From NCBI RefSeq assembly GCF_000515115.1, contig NZ_AZXF01000012.1:62001-126000 (forward strand): 64,000 nt of DNA, read 5' to 3'. Positions 8,427 to 17,477 of this stretch are shown in pieces; position 1 is the stretch's first letter, and the number at the start of each line of letters is the position of its first letter. The translations under genes and the position numbers were made by a program. The notes below the pieces were generated by a model, which saw nothing but the letters and a program-made list of their open reading frames with translations, was not told where the DNA came from and did no database searches. This stretch comes from Nocardiopsis sp. CNT312. Its GTDB lineage: Bacteria; Actinomycetota; Actinomycetes; Streptosporangiales; Streptosporangiaceae.

Positions 8427-9458
8427 GTGCTCCCCATCCTCCTGCGGGCGGCCGTGCGCCGTTCGCTCGGCGACGCGCGCTACGTCCGGCCTGCCCCTCC
8501 GGGGCGGGCCCGCGGGGACGCCGCCGACCTCTACAGGCGGATCGAACGCGACTTCGGCGTCCTCGCCCCGCCCGTGGCCGTGCTCTCGCCCGCGCCCGAG
8601 TGCGCGGCGGCGACCTGGACGGTGCTGCGCGAGTCGCTGCTCGTGCCGGGGCGCACACGGCGCGAGGAGCGGGAGGCCGTGGCCACGGCCGTGTCCCGGT
8701 CCAACGACTGCCCCTACTGCGTGGAGGTGCACGGTGCCACCCTCGGCTCCCTCGACGGGGCCGGGGGCGGTGCCGGGACCCCCGCACCGAGGCCGCTGGG
8801 GTCGCTCACCCCCGCCGAGCGCGCCGAACTCGGCGCGGTCGAACTGACCTTCCAGCACATCAACCGCCTGGTCAACGTGTTCCTGCCCGACTCGCCGCTG
8901 CCCGGGTTCGCCCCCGGGCCGGTGCGCGGACCGCTGCGGCGCGCCACGGGGGCGGTGATCGCCGCCCGTGCCAGGCGGCCGCTGCCGCCGGACACGTCGC
9001 TGGAACTGCTGCCGGAGGAGGCCCGGAACGCGCCCGTCCCCGACGATCTGCTCTGGGCGCTCGGGGAGCCGCGGATCGCGGGGGTCCTGGCCGGGGTGGC
9101 CGCCGCCGTCGACGCGGCCGGTGCGCGTGCGCTCCCGGAGGGCGTGCGCGCGCTGGTCCGCGACCACCTCGCCGCGCACGGCACCGGCCCCGCAGGGGTC
9201 GGCCGCGCCTGGGTGGAGGAGCACGTCGCCGCGCTGCCCCCCTCCGACCGTCCCCTGGGGCGGCTGGCCCTGCTCACCGCGCGCGCCTCCTTCCAGGTCG
9301 GTGACGACACCGTCGCCGCGTGCAGGAGCGCCGGGGCCGGGGACGCCGACCTGGTCAGGGCAGCGGCGTGGGCCGCGATGGCCGCGGCCCGCCACACCAC
9401 CGCCCGCAATGCCGCATCCGTCCGCCGCATCGAACCGAACAGAGGGAACCAGACGTGA
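8427..9458 (+). CDS. Carboxymuconolactone decarboxylase/AhpD-like protein
   Basis: 343 residues, GTG start at 8427 with an ideal AGGAGG (8415-8420). The core carries SNDCPYCVEVHG, the AhpD/CMD CxxC...H motif (Cys95, Cys98, His102), which supports thiol-based peroxidase or disulfide chemistry. It is about twice the length of a single AhpD domain; the second half is helical and keeps a late NAASVRRI segment like the end of CMD proteins. It is the sixth gene of the AraC-led operon. A role in handling a peroxide or reactive intermediate is possible but inferred. Confidence 0.75.
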   Translation: MLPILLRAAVRRSLGDARYVRPAPPGRARGDAADLYRRIERDFGVLAPPVAVLSPAPECAAATWTVLRESLLVPGRTRREEREAVATAVSRSNDCPYCVEVHGATLGSLDGAGGGAGTPAPRPLGSLTPAERAELGAVELTFQHINRLVNVFLPDSPLPGFAPGPVRGPLRRATGAVIAARARRPLPPDTSLELLPEEARNAPVPDDLLWALGEPRIAGVLAGVAAAVDAAGARALPEGVRALVRDHLAAHGTGPAGVGRAWVEEHVAALPPSDRPLGRLALLTARASFQVGDDTVAACRSAGAGDADLVRAAAWAAMAAARHTTARNAASVRRIEPNRGNQT

Positions 9459-10273
9459 ACAACCTTCCCAACGTGATCACCGAGCTGCCCGCGGTCATCG
9501 CCGACCTGCGGGCCGAGTCCGAGGTCATCGACTCCCTCGTGGAGGGACTCGCCCCCGCCGACTGGGCACGCGAGACCCCGGCCGAGGGGTGGACCGTCGC
9601 CCACCAGGTCGCCCACCTGTGCTTCGTGTACCGGCTCGCCGGAACCGCCGCCTCCGACGCGGCGGCGTTCGAGCGGATGACGGCCCAGGCCGCCGACGAC
9701 TTCGACGGTGCCGTCAACGCGGTGCTGAACACCTACCCCCTGGACGACCCCGAGGCGCTGCTGGCCCGCTGGCGCGCCGACCGGGACTTCGCCGTGGAGT
9801 CGCTCGCGGCCGCCCCCGCCGACCAGCCCCTGCCCTGGCTCGTGCGCCCGATCCCCCCGGGGGTCCTGGCCTGCGCGGGCATGATGGAGGCCCTGGCCCA
9901 CGGCCAGGACATCGCCGACGCCCTCGGCACGGGAGTCGAGCGCACCGACCGGATCGGCAGCGTCGTGGGTTTCGCCGTCCTGGTGTGGGAGTTCGGCTAC
10001 CAGTCCCGGGGGCTCACCCCGCCCGACACCGAGTTCCGCTTCGAACTCACCTCGCCCTCCGGTCAGAAGTGGGAGTTCGGTCCCGACGGGGCCGAGCAGC
10101 GGATCACCGGGGACGCCGCGGACTTCTGCCTGCTCGTCACCCGCCGCCGCCACCGCGACGACCTCGATCTGACCGCCGAGGGGTCCGACGCCGAGCACTG
10201 GCTCGACATCGCCCAGGCCTACCGCGGGCCGGCCGGTGAGGGACGCCGTCCCGGACAGTTCGCCCGGTCCTGA
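9455..10273 (+). CDS. TIGR03084-like DinB/mycothiol-type metal-binding protein
   Basis: 272 residues from GTG 9455, which overlaps the previous stop (GTGA). The N-terminal domain has the DinB/maleylpyruvate-isomerase pattern GWTVAHQVAHL (His50, His54) and a third histidine in MMEALAHGQDIADALG, the usual three-histidine metal site. The C-terminal part, with FRFELTSPSGQKWEFGP, matches the two-domain TIGR03084 layout. Members of this superfamily include mycothiol-dependent isomerases, consistent with an actinobacterium. It ends the operon, with a strong hairpin 26 bases downstream. The substrate is unknown. Confidence 0.75.
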   Translation: MNNLPNVITELPAVIADLRAESEVIDSLVEGLAPADWARETPAEGWTVAHQVAHLCFVYRLAGTAASDAAAFERMTAQAADDFDGAVNAVLNTYPLDDPEALLARWRADRDFAVESLAAAPADQPLPWLVRPIPPGVLACAGMMEALAHGQDIADALGTGVERTDRIGSVVGFAVLVWEFGYQSRGLTPPDTEFRFELTSPSGQKWEFGPDGAEQRITGDAADFCLLVTRRRHRDDLDLTAEGSDAEHWLDIAQAYRGPAGEGRRPGQFARS

Positions 10274-10299
10274 CCCCTGGTCCGACCCGAGGGTGTTCC

Positions 10300-10328
10300 C
10301 GGCCCGACCCGTTGCGCGGGTCGGGCCG
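10300..10328 (+). terminator. Hairpin terminator of the DUF1702-P450 operon
   Basis: CGGCCCGACCC (10300-10310) and GGGTCGGGCCG (10318-10328) form a perfect 11-bp stem with a 7-base loop, just after the TIGR03084-like gene. Confidence 0.75.
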
Positions 10329-10491
10329 TGTCCGCGCGCAGGGTCGCGTGTCCCACCCGCTGGTGAACGAAGCCCCCTGAGGCGTAACGTGTCCGCGTGA
10401 TCACTGGAGCGCCGTACACGGTGGCGCGGAACGCACGGAAAAGGGGAGCGGGGGTGGCGGACACGCACGGCCCGCTGACCCCCCCGGTGCT

Positions 10492-13400
10492 ATGAGGTTC
10501 GGAGTTCTCGGCCCTGTGGCCGTCTGGACGGACGCGGGTGACCAGGTCACTGTGCCGGGACGCAAGGTTCGGGCGCTTCTGGCCTGCCTTCTGGCCGCCG
10601 AGGGGCGGCCCGTTCCTCCGGAGCGTCTCGTCGAGGAGATCTGGGAGGAGCGTCCCCCGCAGCGCGCCGGGGCCGCCCTGCACGCCAAGGTCTCACAGCT
10701 CAGGCGAGTCCTGGGGGAAGCCGAAACCGGAGGCCGGGAGCTTGTCGCGCTCAGGGGGGCCGGATACCTTCTGGAGGCCGAGCGCGGTGCTGTGGACGCC
10801 CGGCGCTTCCGTGACCTCGTGGGGACCGCCCGTGAACGTGCCGACGCGGTTTCCCGGGTCGCCGCCCTCACCGAGGCGCTGTCGCTGTGGCGCGGGCCGG
10901 CCTACGCCGACTTCGCGCACGAGCCAGCGCTCAGGGCGGTGGCCGCGAGGCTGGACGAGGAACGGGTGGAGGCTTTGGAGGCCCGCGCCGAGGCATCGGT
11001 GGACGCGGGAGAGTGCACGCGTATCATCGGCGAACTCGAGGAGTTGGTCCGCCAGCACCCTCTGCGTGAGCGCCTGCGCGCCGCTCAGATGCGGGCGCTC
11101 CACCACGCCGGCCGTCGGAGTGAGGCTCTGGACAGCTACTCCCGGCTGCGCACCCTCCTCACCGAAGAGCTCGGGCTGGAGCCGGGAGAGGGGGTACGTC
11201 GGCTCCAGGCGCAGATCCTGCGTGGTGAGCTCCCCCAGACCCCCTCGTCCCACACCGCGCTCTCCGTCCCCTCGGCCCGGCGTTCGATCCCGCGCGGTCT
11301 CACACGGATCGTCGGCCGTGAGGAAGCGGTCGCGGACGTTCGCTGCCTGTTGGACAGGCACCGACTGGTCACACTCACCGGTCCGGGCGGTGTCGGCAAG
11401 ACTCGTGTGGCACTGGAGGTCGGGGCAGGGGAACAGGACTCGGGGCTGGAGGTGGTGCTCGTGGAGCTGGCATCCCTCGCCCCGGCACCGGGCCCGGACG
11501 AGGTTCCCCGCCTGGCCGCCGAAATGGCCCGTGCCCTGGACCTGCGTGTGGGCCCCGGGCCGACCACGGCCGAGGAAGCGGTGTCCGTCGCTCTCGGGGG
11601 CAGGGAAGTCCTCCTGGTCATCGACAACTGTGAGCACGTCGTCGAGGCCCTCGCGCCGCTGGTGGAGTCCCTCCTGGCCCGCTCCGAAGGGCTGCGGGTC
11701 CTCACCACCGGCCGTGAGCCCCTGGCGGTGGCGGGGGAGCGGCGCTACGAGGTCCGTCCGCTGGAGCTTCCCCCGCGGCAGGGCGCTATTGGTGCGGAAG
11801 GGGCGAGGCGGAGCACGGCGGTCATGCTGTTCGTGGAACGGGCCTCGGCGGCTTGCCACGGCTTCACCCTCGACGATTCCAACGCCGCGGACGTCGTGAC
11901 ACTGTGCCGTCGGCTGGACGGCCTCCCCCTCGCCTTGGAGCTGGCGGCACCACGCGTGTGCTCCCTGGGGGTGGGCGAGGTTCTCGAACGTCTGGACGAC
12001 AGCTTTCGGCTTCTGGACGGCGGCCGGAGAGCGGCGTCTCCACGGCAGCGGACCCTGCGCGCGGTCACCGACTGGAGCTGGCACCTGCTCGCGGAAGGAG
12101 AACGCGCGGTGCTGCGAAGGCTCGCCGTCTTCGCCGACGGGTGCGATCTGTCCTCCGCGGAGTCGGTGTGCTCGGGCGGCGGGGTCGCGCCGGACGAGGT
12201 CGCCGGGATCCTGGCTCGCCTGGTGGACCGGTCGCTGGTGGCTTCTGCGGCCCACGGGCGATCCGAACCCCGTGCGCGGCGGTTCCGGCTGCTGGAGACC
12301 ATTGCCGCCTACGCCGGTGAACGGCTGTACGACGCGGGGGAGCGGGACGGGGTCGGCCAACGCCACCTGGACCGCTACACCGAGCTGGCGAGTCGTTGCG
12401 CGAAGCTCCTGCGAGGGCGGGAGCAGGGTTCGGCGCTCATGCGCCTGGACACGGAGTCAGCCAACACACGGGTGGCACTGGAACGGGCGCTGCGTGCTAA
12501 GGAGACGGAGGGGGCATGGTCCCTGGCCGCCTCCCTGACCTGGTACTGGCTCTTTCGAGGCAGACTCTCGGAGGGCCGTGCCCTGCTCGACGAACTGGTG
12601 GCCCAAGGGGGCTCCCTCACCCAGCGGACGAGGAACGACGCCGAGGGATGGTGGGCCGGCCTCGCCCTCCTGGACGGGGCGGGGCTCGATACCGACGGGC
12701 GTGTGGGACGTGTCGTGGAGCGGTTCCGCGATGGAGCGGCCGAGTGCTCGGCGTCGACACGCTGGTTCCTCGCGCATGCCCTGTTGAACACCGGGGACGC
12801 GGGGGCGGGCAGGCCCGTGGCAGAGCGTGCGCTTGAGGACGCGCGGTGTGCTGGGGATCGCTGGACCGAGGCAGCGGCCCTGTGCGTGTTGGCGGGCCAG
12901 GCCCAGGCGCGTGGCGACCTTGAGGCCCTCCACCGAGACGCGACGCGGGCGCGGACCCTGTTCACCGGGATCGGAGACGGCTGGGGCATGATCCAGGCAT
13001 CGTTCGCCCTCGCCTCGTGGGCTGAGGTGGTCGGTGACTACGACCAGGCCCGGGACCTGCACCGGGAGAGCGTCCGCCGGGCCCGTGAACTGCGGATGTG
13101 GCCAGAGGAGGCGGACGCGGTCACCGGCCTGGCCAGGATCGGTGTGCTCGTCGGCGACTTCGCGGAGGCCCGGTCGCACCACGAACGGGCTGTACGCCTC
13201 GCGGTCGACAGCGGGTACAAGGTGGGGGAGTTGTTCGCCCGGATCGGGCTCGGCCTCGGCGCACGCCGAGAGGGCAGGCTCGAGGAGGCCCAGGAACATC
13301 TGACCGGTGTCCTGGAGACCAATCGTCGTTCCGAGGTCGACACCGACGTGGTGGACGGCCTGCTCCTCACGGAGTTGGGCTTGGTCGCCGAACTGCGGGG

Positions 13401-13737
13401 CAGACACGATGACGCCCTCCGGCTCCAGGCCGAGGGGTACGCGGTCGCCCGCAGACTCGGTGACCCGAGGGCACTCGCCCTCTCCCTGGAGGGGTTGGCG
13501 TCGGCCACCGCGGCGGTGGGGCGCCACGCCGTCTCCGCTCGGCTGCTCGGTACCGCGTACGCGACGAGGGAGTCCGTCGGAGCCCCCCTCCCCGAAGCGG
13601 AGAGGGGGGACGTGCGACGGGTGGAGCGCCTGTTGAGGGAGGCGCTCGGCACCGAGGGCTTCGAGGCCGGGTTCGCGCTGGGCCGGAGGATCAGCGCGGT
13701 GGAGGCGTTCGCGCTCGCCGTCCCGGACCCCCGGTGA
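10492..13737 (+). CDS. SARP family regulator with BTAD, NB-ARC and TPR domains
   Basis: 1081 residues with the AfsR-like layout. Residues 1-90 are an OmpR-type winged helix (FGVLGPVAVWT; VSQLRRVLG), about 95-240 the BTAD domain (VDARRFRDLV, LRERLRAAQMRALHHAGR, EELGLEPGEGVRRLQAQIL), and about 280-620 an NB-ARC ATPase with P-loop TGPGGVGKTR near residue 296 and hydrophobic Walker B EVLLVIDNCEH. The C-terminal 400 residues are helical TPR-like repeats. Such proteins activate antibiotic clusters by binding direct repeats upstream of target promoters. It stands alone with its own promoter region (10329-10491) in the centre of the cluster, so it is the best candidate for the pathway-specific activator. 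Confidence 0.92.
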   Translation: MRFGVLGPVAVWTDAGDQVTVPGRKVRALLACLLAAEGRPVPPERLVEEIWEERPPQRAGAALHAKVSQLRRVLGEAETGGRELVALRGAGYLLEAERGAVDARRFRDLVGTARERADAVSRVAALTEALSLWRGPAYADFAHEPALRAVAARLDEERVEALEARAEASVDAGECTRIIGELEELVRQHPLRERLRAAQMRALHHAGRRSEALDSYSRLRTLLTEELGLEPGEGVRRLQAQILRGELPQTPSSHTALSVPSARRSIPRGLTRIVGREEAVADVRCLLDRHRLVTLTGPGGVGKTRVALEVGAGEQDSGLEVVLVELASLAPAPGPDEVPRLAAEMARALDLRVGPGPTTAEEAVSVALGGREVLLVIDNCEHVVEALAPLVESLLARSEGLRVLTTGREPLAVAGERRYEVRPLELPPRQGAIGAEGARRSTAVMLFVERASAACHGFTLDDSNAADVVTLCRRLDGLPLALELAAPRVCSLGVGEVLERLDDSFRLLDGGRRAASPRQRTLRAVTDWSWHLLAEGERAVLRRLAVFADGCDLSSAESVCSGGGVAPDEVAGILARLVDRSLVASAAHGRSEPRARRFRLLETIAAYAGERLYDAGERDGVGQRHLDRYTELASRCAKLLRGREQGSALMRLDTESANTRVALERALRAKETEGAWSLAASLTWYWLFRGRLSEGRALLDELVAQGGSLTQRTRNDAEGWWAGLALLDGAGLDTDGRVGRVVERFRDGAAECSASTRWFLAHALLNTGDAGAGRPVAERALEDARCAGDRWTEAAALCVLAGQAQARGDLEALHRDATRARTLFTGIGDGWGMIQASFALASWAEVVGDYDQARDLHRESVRRARELRMWPEEADAVTGLARIGVLVGDFAEARSHHERAVRLAVDSGYKVGELFARIGLGLGARREGRLEEAQEHLTGVLETNRRSEVDTDVVDGLLLTELGLVAELRGRHDDALRLQAEGYAVARRLGDPRALALSLEGLASATAAVGRHAVSARLLGTAYATRESVGAPLPEAERGDVRRVERLLREALGTEGFEAGFALGRRISAVEAFALAVPDPR

Positions 13738-13749
13738 GGGCCGTCCCGC

Positions 13750-14139
13750 TCAGCACGTGAGAGTGACGGTGTCCGACGTGCGGCGGAACATCATGTTCGG
13801 GTCCCACACGATCGCCTGGTAGGTGTGCGTCCCGCTCCGGCGACAGTACATGCTCACGGCCGCCTCGGTGCCGGGCAGGACGTAGCGCTCCTGAATGGTA
13901 CGCGGTTGGGTGGGTGTCGCCTCCCGCACGAGCCACAGCACGGTCGGTGCGCCGCAGTCGCTGCGGACCTCGGTTTGGATGTGGGACGCGGAGGAGTTGA
14001 GAGCCGGCTCGGAGGGAACGGACAGGCACGAGGACGAGGACGAGGAGGCGTCCGCCAGTGCGGGCGGAGCGCTCAGGAGGGTCGCTGCCAGGGTGGAGGC
14101 CGCGAGGCAGGCCAGGGTCAAGCGGAGCTTGGATGACAT
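13750..14139 (-). CDS. Small secreted cysteine-containing protein
   Basis: 129 residues. A clear Sec signal peptide (MSSKLRLTLACLAASTLAAT, then cleavage after APPALA) is followed by a serine run and a mature domain of about 100 residues with four cysteines (SSSCLS, RSDCGAP, SMYCRR and the C-terminal TLTC), which could form two disulfides. RBS-like AAAGG precedes the ATG at 14139. No family recognised. It lies 31 bases downstream of, and on the same strand as, a larger secreted protein, so the two are probably co-transcribed. It converges on the SARP gene, leaving only 12 bases between them. Confidence 0.75.
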   Translation of the reverse strand: MSSKLRLTLACLAASTLAATLLSAPPALADASSSSSSCLSVPSEPALNSSASHIQTEVRSDCGAPTVLWLVREATPTQPRTIQERYVLPGTEAAVSMYCRRSGTHTYQAIVWDPNMMFRRTSDTVTLTC

Positions 14140-14170
14140 GGGGACCTTTCTTGGACTCGGTGCGGCCTGG

Positions 14171-16054
14171 TCAGTCGGACAGGCGCAGGGCGCGGATGAT
14201 CGTCTGCTCGACGGAGTTGTCGTCGGAATCCGTCAGGTGGGCTCGGAGGGAGAGGTATTCGGCGTCCGACCGGCGGGGCACCCAGATCAGGGCTGTGCGG
14301 CGGTCGGCGCCGTGCCGGATCACCCAGGCCCTCTTCCAGCTGTCCCCGTCGTCGAAGGACGCCTGCACCGTGAGTTCCTCGACGTCTCCGTGGACCGAGT
14401 CGGGGTGGGCCTCGACGGTCAGCGGGATCCGGATCAGGCCCCGTGCGCGCACGCTGTTCCACATGTCCACCCTCGGCTGGTAGCGCACCACCCAGAGGGG
14501 CAGCCGTTCGCCTTCGGGCGCGGCCGTGTCGGAGGAGACCGTCCACTCCGCCTCGATACGCGTGGACAGGTCCGCTACCGACGCCCGCGAGGTCCGGCTC
14601 TCCAGGCGCAGTTCGCTCTCCCCGGGGGCCAGGGACGCCTGGAGGTGCCCCGTGTCTGAGGAAGCGACGAGGCCGCCGTCCTGGAACAGCAGGACCTCGG
14701 CTTCGTCCGTCACCGAACCGCCCTGGTGGCGGTCCTGGTCGGAGTACATCGGCATGCCGAACCACAGATCGTCGCCGCTGCGTACGGCGTGCTCGCCCCA
14801 CAGGAACATCGGACCGACCACGGCGGCGTTCCACCGTTCCGTGTAGGAGTCGCCCGCCTCGTAGGAACGGGGGACCGAACCGAGTGCGGTGACGTCGCTG
14901 ACGGTTCCGTCGTCCATGGCACGGTTCTCTCCGAACGCGCTGCTCCACATGGTCTCCCCCGCCTCGACGCGATGGACGGTCGAGGAGGGGAGGTCGTAGG
15001 GGAGGAAGACCGTCGCGATGCCGCTCACGCCCGGTGCGCTGGCGAACAGGGCCTTCGTCGCCGCGTTCCCGGGGGTCTGAGCGAAGTGGTCGACCGCGAC
15101 GGTGGCGAGGTCGTCCGGCTCCACGGTCCGGTCGTAGCCGGTGGGGAACGACCCCTCCACCGTGTCGAGCAGGTGGACGGTCTCCGGGGAGCCTCGCAGT
15201 TCCCCCGCTCTGTCGCGGTGCGCCCACGTGGAGGCGACGAACGAGGTCAGGCCTTCCACCGGGGCCGACGGGCCGACCAGGGCGGTGTGCAGCCCGGAGA
15301 AGTCGTCGGCCTGGAGGGAGACGCGTACGGCCTCGCTCCCGGCCTGGTTCTCGACACCGATCTCCACCAGAGCCGACTCGGTGCCGTCCGCACCGGGGTC
15401 CGTGCTGACGGGCCGGGTCGTGGTCGCGTCCATCACGACCTCGTCGTCGCTGTCGAGCGTGACCAGCGGATGGACCATACGGTGCCAGTCGGCGTCCGGG
15501 TCGGTGAAGTCCGAGACGTCGGTGACCAGCATGTAGCGGCCCTCGGGCAGTGAGAAGACGGCACTCTCCGAACCGCCCGCGAACTCCATCACGTCGCTGT
15601 CCAGCCCCAGCACCATCGACTCCGCGTCATCGGTGGGGGCTCCGTCCGGTCCCAGGTGGCGAACGCTGAGTTCGTGGCACTCGGTCGAACCGCAACCCGT
15701 GCCCGAGGACGCCGGGGTGCGTGCGGCCGCCGCGGTCGGGAGGCGGGCCGTCGGTGTCCGGGGCAGGTCGCCGGGCAGGACGAGATGGCGGTCGGCTGAG
15801 TGCACGGACGTGAAGCGGGTGCCCTCACGTCCCTCTGCGGGGGTGATGGCCACGTGTGCGCCGTCGGGTGACACCGACACGGTGTCACCGGTGTCGAGGA
15901 CGGTCGTCTGGAAGGTGTCGGCGTGGGGGGCGGATTCGGTCTGCGCGGACGCGTGTGGGGCGTGGGAGACCGTCAGGGCGATGACTGCCAGCCCCGCCGT
16001 GGCTCTGATGATCGGCTGGCTTCGTGGGTGGGGCATGGGGGAAGAGCGAGTCAA
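14171..16054 (-). CDS. Large secreted protein resembling the C-terminal half of S8 peptidases
   Basis: 627 residues with an N-terminal export signal (IIRATAGLAVIALTV, cleavage likely near SAQ). The beta-rich region with YTERWNAAVVGPMF, VRSGDDLWFGMPMYSDQDR, LRLESRTSRASVADLSTRI and LPLWVVRYQPRVDMWN resembles, from memory, the non-catalytic C-terminal portion of long Streptomyces S8 subtilisin-like peptidases. No Asp/His/Ser catalytic triad motifs (DTG, HGT, GTSMA) are seen, so this is probably a free-standing accessory or binding version. A late QASFDDGDSWKRAWV segment also looks like a beta-sandwich. The start is uncertain: a TTG at 16054 with GAGAGG upstream, or an ATG at 16036. Confidence 0.65.
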   Translation of the reverse strand: MTRSSPMPHPRSQPIIRATAGLAVIALTVSHAPHASAQTESAPHADTFQTTVLDTGDTVSVSPDGAHVAITPAEGREGTRFTSVHSADRHLVLPGDLPRTPTARLPTAAAARTPASSGTGCGSTECHELSVRHLGPDGAPTDDAESMVLGLDSDVMEFAGGSESAVFSLPEGRYMLVTDVSDFTDPDADWHRMVHPLVTLDSDDEVVMDATTTRPVSTDPGADGTESALVEIGVENQAGSEAVRVSLQADDFSGLHTALVGPSAPVEGLTSFVASTWAHRDRAGELRGSPETVHLLDTVEGSFPTGYDRTVEPDDLATVAVDHFAQTPGNAATKALFASAPGVSGIATVFLPYDLPSSTVHRVEAGETMWSSAFGENRAMDDGTVSDVTALGSVPRSYEAGDSYTERWNAAVVGPMFLWGEHAVRSGDDLWFGMPMYSDQDRHQGGSVTDEAEVLLFQDGGLVASSDTGHLQASLAPGESELRLESRTSRASVADLSTRIEAEWTVSSDTAAPEGERLPLWVVRYQPRVDMWNSVRARGLIRIPLTVEAHPDSVHGDVEELTVQASFDDGDSWKRAWVIRHGADRRTALIWVPRRSDAEYLSLRAHLTDSDDNSVEQTIIRALRLSD

Positions 16055-16266
16055 CTGCTTGTGCCTCTCTTGTTCCGTTGCTGTGGTCTGCTTCCAGGAA
16101 ATCCTGCGGTGTGATCCGCTCTCCTGGCTTCCTCATGCTTGTGCGGTGGCCGCGCATGGTCGTTCCAGCAAGGAAGGAGACGTTCGTTCCAGGCGTGCTG
16201 GCGAGCATGGGAGGCGTTCGGCGGACGGGTGTTCGTCGTCGGTGGCGTAGGAGAGGAGTACCGGGC

Positions 16267-16680
16267 ATGGCGCGAGACACGCGGACGAGTGCGGACGACA
16301 AGGCGGTCCGGGAGGTCGCGGACAGTGTGATGCGGACATGGGCGGCCAACGACGCGGATGCGTTCGCGGCGCTCTTCGAGGCGGACGCGAGCCTGATCGG
16401 CGACACGTACATGCGGGGGCGTGAGGGCATCCGCGCCTTCATGGCCCAGGGTTTCGAGGGCCCTTACAAGGGCTCCAGCGTCGTCGTCGAGCCGTTGGAC
16501 GTACGTTTCGTCCGCGACGACGTCGCACTGCTCGTCACCAAGGGGCGGGTCGAGATCCCCGGGGTCCCCGCGGAGACACCCGGCCTGGCGTTCTTCGCCA
16601 CGTGCACTCTGGTCCACGGGAGCGGTGGGTGGCTCATCGCTGCCTACCAGAATTCCAAGGCCACGGCTGAGGACTCCTGA
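16267..16680 (+). CDS. SgcJ/EcaC-type NTF2-like protein, copy 1
   Basis: 137 residues from ATG 16267, supported by GAGAGGAG (16251-16258). The cone-shaped NTF2/SnoaL-like family is shown by VADSVMRTWAANDADAFAAL, FEADASLIGD, GREGIRAFMAQGFEGPYKGS and the terminal GGWLIAAYQNSK. It matches the SgcJ/EcaC (TIGR02246-type) group, whose namesake SgcJ is needed for the enediyne C-1027. Three relatives occur in this window (22237, 22770, 32182). It is followed by a DUF899 protein and an exporter in the same direction. The catalytic role is not established. Confidence 0.82.
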   Translation: MARDTRTSADDKAVREVADSVMRTWAANDADAFAALFEADASLIGDTYMRGREGIRAFMAQGFEGPYKGSSVVVEPLDVRFVRDDVALLVTKGRVEIPGVPAETPGLAFFATCTLVHGSGGWLIAAYQNSKATAEDS

Positions 16681-16802
16681 CGGCGGGCACGCGCGGACGG
16701 TAAGTCCGGCGTGCAGGAAACCGTAAGCGGGCGGTGCGAGTGTGGCCTCGTGTGGGGGCGGACCCACCGCCCGCGTTCGTTCATGGGATGAGGAGGAGAG
16801 CC

Positions 16803-17471
16803 ATGTATCCGCCAGAGGCGGTGTCCGAGCAGGAGTGGCGGGTCGGCCACGAGCGCCTGCTCGCACAGGAGAAGGAGCTCACACGGCTCCAGGACCGGCT
16901 AGCGGAGGAGCGCCGCCGACAGCCCGCGGTCCGCATCGACAAGGATTACGTGTTCGACGGTCCGGACGGCGAGAGCTCCCTGGAGGACCTGTTCGAGGGG
17001 CGCCGCCAGCTGATCGTGTACCACTTCATGCTGCCGCCTGGATCCACCCACCAGTGCGAAGGCTGCTCCATGTTCGTGGACAACCTCGGACATCCCGCAC
17101 ACCTCAACGCTCGGGACACCACTCTCGTCCTGGTGTCCCGAGCGCCCTATGAGGAGATCGCCCGGGTCCGCGACCGGATGGGGTGGGAGGTGCCCTGGTA
17201 CTCGTCGTTCCGTGGTTCCTTCAACGAGGACATGGGCGTCACGGTGGACGGTGCCGATGGTTTCGGGCTGAGTGTCCTCTTCTGGGACGGTGAGGCGGCC
17301 TACCGGACGTACTTCACCGCGGGGCGGGGCGTGGAGAAGCTCGGCACGAACTGGAGCCTGCTCGACCTGACCCCGCTCGGCCGTCAGGAGAGCTGGGAGG
17401 ACAGCCCGGAAGGCGTCCCCCAGGAATCTCCGTACGCCTGGTGGCGGCTGCGCGACGAGTACGGGAGTTGA
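16803..17471 (+). CDS. DUF899 family thioredoxin-like protein
   Basis: 222 residues from ATG 16803 (GAGGAG just upstream). DUF899 hallmarks are WRVGHERLLAQEKELTRLQD at the start, IVYHFMLPP, the cysteine segment HQCEGCSMFVDNL, WEVPWYSSFRGSFNED, and a C-terminal SLLDLTPLGRQE stretch. The fold is thioredoxin-like, and members are predicted dithiol-disulfide oxidoreductases of unknown physiological substrate. It sits between SgcJ copy 1 and the MFS exporter, 6 bases before the latter, so the three are likely one operon. A redox-protection or product-maturation role is inference only. Confidence 0.85.
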   Translation: MYPPEAVSEQEWRVGHERLLAQEKELTRLQDRLAEERRRQPAVRIDKDYVFDGPDGESSLEDLFEGRRQLIVYHFMLPPGSTHQCEGCSMFVDNLGHPAHLNARDTTLVLVSRAPYEEIARVRDRMGWEVPWYSSFRGSFNEDMGVTVDGADGFGLSVLFWDGEAAYRTYFTAGRGVEKLGTNWSLLDLTPLGRQESWEDSPEGVPQESPYAWWRLRDEYGS

Positions 17472-17477
17472 TCCGGT

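Noticed and set aside
14171-16054. Active subtilisin-like protease
   Set aside because: No DTG, HGT or GTSMA catalytic motifs are present anywhere in the 627 residues.
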